From: Oxyruncus cristatus
Lineage: Eukaryota > Chordata > Aves > Passeriformes > Cotingidae
Assembly: GCA_013399855.1 (NCBI GenBank)
Contig: VXAY01001266.1
Location: 1-64,000 of the forward strand
DNA: 64,000 nucleotides
Reading direction: 5' to 3'
Made by a program: the position numbers and the translations under genes. A model generated the notes under the pieces. The model was not told where the DNA came from. It saw nothing but the letters and a program-made list of their open reading frames with translations, and ran no database searches. The stretch's first letter is position 1, and each line of letters begins with the position of its first letter. Of this stretch, positions 61,401-64,000 are shown piece by piece.

Positions 61401-64000
61401 CTGGTGGAAATCCCTGAGAGGGCAGAGCGGGTGAAGTGGTACCTGTGCTGCAGGTGATGTGCTTTCAGCCCTGTCCTCAGGTGCCGAGGTTGTTTCCTTA
61501 GGGGTCTGTGTCTGTCTCCGACATTCAGAACAGTCCAGCACAGGCACAGAGGCAGTCAGAGATAGAAGGAAATTACTTCATTCCTTGTTTTTACCTTATG
61601 TGCATTGCTACCAAGCCATGTGTCCCAGGATTGTTGGGGTTGTTCCTTGGGAGGTTGTTGCTGCAGTTGTGTGCGTGTGTGTGTACAAACGTGTGTGTAT
61701 GAACATATTTACACACACACACACACATACAAGTGCTCCTGCCTTTGATTTGTCTTTTAAGGGAATGTTTCCATAATTTTGTCAATTTTGAACAACAAGT
61801 TGGTCGTTTTCCCCCTGCACTCGACGCTGTGTCTGTCTGCCAGTGGATTCCAAAGCCTTGGTGCTCGGGAAGCTGTCTCTCTCCCGGCTGGCAGAGGTGG
61901 TACCCTGGGTCTCATATCTCACCATTTCTCCCGGGGGAAGCTCTCTCCCATACTGAGGTGGGGATGCTCTGCTCGGGAGGGTCCCTGCTCACCGCCCATT
62001 TATGGCCACAGGCTTCAGCCACACACAGTCCTGGCTCTAAGCATGAGAGAAAAACACCTCAGTCCTGATACTCCTGGATTATCTGGGCTGTAGATCAGCT
62101 CTGTCCAGCAACAATCCCTTCTCCCTTGCTGCTGCTGTCCTGGTTGATGCCTGAGCTTTGCCTGTGCCACCATGCCAGTGCTGTCCTGCCCACAGTCCCC
62201 ACGGCTGCTGCCCAGCAATTCCCAGCTGGAAGGCAAAGGCTTTCTACATGCCTGTTTTTTCCAGAGTTTTTCTCCAGGTGAAGCCTGGGATTATGGAAAG
62301 CTTGGCTTGTCTTCGGCTGGGCTATTTATAGAGCAGCAAGGAGGAATAGAGGGGTTTAGGCACATATTTTAGGGAGAAAATGGCTGGATGTGTAAAAGCA
62401 AGCCAGATCTTGTTCAGCATTCCTCCAGTTAGTCACAGGCTCCAACGACCTTGTGAGAGATGCAGGCAACAGGAGAACTTCCCTGGAGAAGGATGATTGC
62501 CTTTAAACCATTCCACATTGTAGACGGTTGGGTGAGGTTGGGATCCCAAGTTAAAACACGTCTCCTGATTCCTGAGCCGTGAGCCTTGCAGCCCTTTGGG
62601 GAAGGCTGAGCCTGCTGGCTGTGCCCACGGCTGCTTCCAGAGCTCTTGGCTTCCCAGAGCTGCCCCAGCGGGAAACAGGGACAGTCCTGCTGGGGCATGG
62701 GGGCAGTCGAGGGGGCCCTGTCCGTGCTCCGCTGTGGGAGCCAGGACAACACCCAGCGATGCTCCGGCCGCTGCACGTGGTCACCGGCACAGCCCCAGCG
62801 GCCACCACAGCGCTCGCCTCTGGGGCTGCCAGTGTTAGAGCAAGCTCTGAGCAACTTGGGAATTCCAGGTTTCTGGGCAAAAAAGCCATCCTACTTTCCT
62901 TGAGAAACAGTTGTATTTGGGTCTGATCTTCCGATGAAATATTAAGGCCACTTTAGCCACGCGGTTCTCGGGAATGTCACTGTACTTAGGCTGTGCCTGT
63001 GGGTAAAGGAGCTGCCAGCTCTTACTGGAAGTATCTAACAGTAAGTGGTCAAAAGACAGACAAGGAAAAAAATCGTAAAAAGTCAGGATTTGGTCTAGTG
63101 GGTCTGGCATAAGAGCCTAAATGGGTCTGTTTGCCCTGTGCCCTTCCTGCAGCGTGCTGCATCGCAGCCACGCGCTTTGGAGGTTTGAGGTTTTCCCCAA
63201 ATTAGAGCTGCATCAGACACTGAGAGCAAACATCCCACTGGGAAACAAGCTACAAACCACCACTCAGGGCTGACTGGCTCAGAGAAGCACTCCCAGGAGT
63301 GGTGTGTGGGTGTCTGTCCTTGACCAGTGAATGCAAGAGGGACAGGTCAGAAAACAGGTTGGCCATCCAGGATCGCCATCACGATGGAGCAATGCCATGG
63401 CCAGGGACTGCTGGTGACCTTGCCAGGGCAACTTCACTGGGCTGTGACACTCTGGCTGCTGGAAGGGCCACCATGGAGCAGAACCCTCTGTGCAGGACAG
63501 GGCTGTCACTCCCCACCCACAGCGGGACATCTTCCACATCTGAGCGAACCCCAGAACATCCCTGCCCTCTCCCCGCTGTCAGAACAGTGGCTTTCCCTAG
63601 GCAGGTGTTCTAGAAATCTGGGATTGTGGCACCCCGCTGCCTCCAGTGATGATGGAGCAGATCGAGGGGGACGATTTAAGTACTGGAGTTTATCCCTCAC
63701 ACAAGTGGTGACCTGTTGGAAAACCCAAGCCACCCAGACCAGCTCTTTTGGCTCCCCTCCCGCATGCTGGCCCTTTAAGGAGGCTGTAACAGGACACCCC
63801 AGCCCTGGAGAAGGGTGGCTGAGGTTTCCCTGTCTCTAAACTGGCTGGTGTTTTCTTTTTTCCCTCCTCCCCTTTTCCCTTCCTCCAGTCCCAGTTCAAT
63901 TTGCTGAACAACAGCATGGATCAGAGCATCGGCAGCAGAGCAGCCTCCACCAGCCCCTACAGCTCCGAGCACACCTCCAATGTCCCAACGCATTCTCCCT
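58393..64000 (+). CDS. TP73: TP73, tumour protein p73 (5' part; TA and DeltaN starts)
   Basis: TP73 encodes the p53-family transcription factor p73. Coding exons seen are 58393-58451 (from the TA start), 59153-59276, the alternative DeltaN exon 60866-60904, and 63889 to the window edge. All junctions are in phase. The TA form begins Met-Ser-Gln-Ser-Ser-Pro-Ala-Asp and carries the transactivation helix Phe13-x-x-x-Trp17-x-x-Leu20, the p300/MDM2-binding type. Next come [10 protein letters not shown] and Met-Asp-Val-Phe-Gln. Exon 4 starts Ser-Gln-Phe-Asn-Leu-Leu, the segment shared by both isoforms. The N-terminus is two residues shorter than human before the Phe. DNA-binding, tetramerisation and SAM exons lie beyond the right edge. 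The gene is divergent to WRAP73, as its name records. Confidence 0.96.
58461..58494 (+). repeat. Duplicated GGGGAATATTTCC with 11-G run next to the exon 2 donor
   Basis: Two direct copies of the near-palindrome GGGGAATATTTCC at 58461-58473 and 58482-58494. They are joined by a run of 11 G (58475-58485) and preceded by a run of seven G (58458-58464), starting nine bases after the last exon base. Confidence 0.9.
59153..59276 (+). CDS. TP73: TP73 exon 3
   Basis: A 124-base exon, phase 2 to 0 (CTCAG acceptor, GTGAGT donor). It runs from [10 protein letters not shown] to Ile-Asn-Asp-Ser-Val-Met. The middle ([11 protein letters not shown]) is the variable part of the family. Confidence 0.96.
59721..59762 (+). 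repeat. 21-bp tandem duplication
   Basis: Two adjacent copies of TCCCTGC(C/A)GAAAGCCGCCGTT differing at one base. A pyrimidine-rich stretch with TTTCCCTCGC / TTTCCGCTCG units follows to about 59835. Confidence 0.9.
60183..60300. repeat. (TCCA)n microsatellite
   Basis: About 29 tetranucleotide units with a single CATCCCTCCA interruption near 60285. It lies about 260 bp upstream of the p53-type element of P2 and is likely length-polymorphic. Confidence 0.97.
60562..60581 (+). promoter_or_regulatory. TP73: p53-family response element of the DeltaNp73 P2 promoter
   Basis: GGGCAAGCTGGGGCCTGCCC consists of two adjoining decamers, each matching RRRCWWGYYY at nine of ten positions. It lies about 285 bp upstream of the DeltaNp73 ATG. 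As I recall, the human P2 response element is nearly the same sequence, through which p53 and TAp73 induce DeltaNp73 as negative feedback. The motif is seen directly. Its function here is inferred from the human promoter. Confidence 0.85.
60601..60864 (+). other. Candidate upstream ORF in the DeltaNp73 leader
   Basis: An open frame from the ATG at 60601 (a second in-frame ATG at 60667) runs 87 codons and ends in TAA at 60862-60864, leaving one base before the DeltaNp73 ATG. Whether it is in the mRNA depends on the unknown P2 start site. I do not recognise the peptide. Confidence 0.3.
60866..60904 (+). CDS. TP73: TP73 exon 3', DeltaNp73 start codon
   Basis: The ATG at 60866 opens 13 codons, [13 protein letters not shown], ending in phase 0 at a GTAGGT donor (60905). 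The human DeltaN exon likewise encodes 13 residues starting Met-Leu-Tyr and containing Asp-Pro. It splices in phase to exon 4 (Ser-Gln-Phe-Asn-Leu-Leu). The product lacks the main transactivation domain and acts as a dominant-negative isoform in known species. Confidence 0.93.
61668..61730. repeat. GT-rich then AC-rich tract
   Basis: A GTGCGTGTGTGTGT run followed, after about 30 bases, by a perfect (AC)9 run. The two arms are complementary and could fold back on each other. Confidence 0.88.
63889..64000 (+). CDS. TP73: TP73 exon 4, truncated by the window edge
   Basis: The CCTCCAG acceptor opens [12 protein letters not shown], then Ser-Arg-Ala-Ala-Ser and Ser-Pro-Tyr, up to Pro-Thr-His-Ser-Pro at position 64000. 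It is phase 0 and receives both TA exon 3 and DeltaN exon 3'. The exon continues beyond the window. Confidence 0.96.

Larger units (their letters stand above)
59277..63888 (+). other. TP73: TP73 intron 3 containing the internal P2 region
   Basis: A 4.6 kb intron that in vertebrates harbours the DeltaN promoter and exon 3'. It contains a 21-bp duplication with a pyrimidine-rich tract, a large TCCA microsatellite, the p53-type element, exon 3' and a GT/AC tract (each listed). Nothing else was recognised from about 61.75 to 63.88 kb. Confidence 0.8.

Overview
The window is vertebrate nuclear DNA, almost certainly from a bird. Four multi-exon genes with GT-AG introns lie in the order known from human 1p36.3: MEGF6 (-), TPRG1L (+), WRAP73 (-), TP73 (+). 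The interspersed repeats I can recognise are all CR1 LINE 3' ends, the typical avian repeat, and the introns are short. By synteny this suggests the microchromosome matching chicken chromosome 21. That assignment is inference. I cannot name the species.

Layout. Bases 1-33,228 hold the 5' end of MEGF6 on the minus strand: a signal-peptide exon, two exons forming an EMI domain and one EGF-like exon. Very large introns separate them, and the remaining exons lie beyond the left edge. Bases 33,229-36,370 form the divergent MEGF6/TPRG1L intergenic region, with two tandem repeats near its right end. TPRG1L (36,646-38,763, +) is complete except for about 59 N-terminal codons hidden by a 275-base N run. 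TPRG1L and WRAP73 converge, and their candidate poly(A) signals lie only about 150 bp apart near 40.2-40.36 kb. WRAP73 (40,668-52,673, -) has eleven visible coding exons that join in phase. Its first exon, about 23 codons, falls in or beside a 185-base N run at 53,501-53,685. The WRAP73/TP73 divergent CpG region (about 53.4-55 kb) carries CTCF-, E2F-, octamer- and homeodomain-like motifs. TP73 occupies the rest: coding exon 2 (TAp73 start), exon 3, the alternative DeltaN exon 3' with its internal P2 promoter, and the start of exon 4, cut off by the right edge.

The genes are ordinary vertebrate loci and form no operon-like system. The most interesting points are regulatory. They include a p53-family response element next to the DeltaNp73 promoter, a possible upstream ORF ending one base before the DeltaNp73 ATG, a duplicated palindrome with a long G run just inside TP73 intron 2, and loss of both GC-rich first exons to assembly gaps. 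I found no convincing new gene system. Exon boundaries were worked out by hand from splice consensus, reading phase and remembered protein similarity. No alignment or database search was run.
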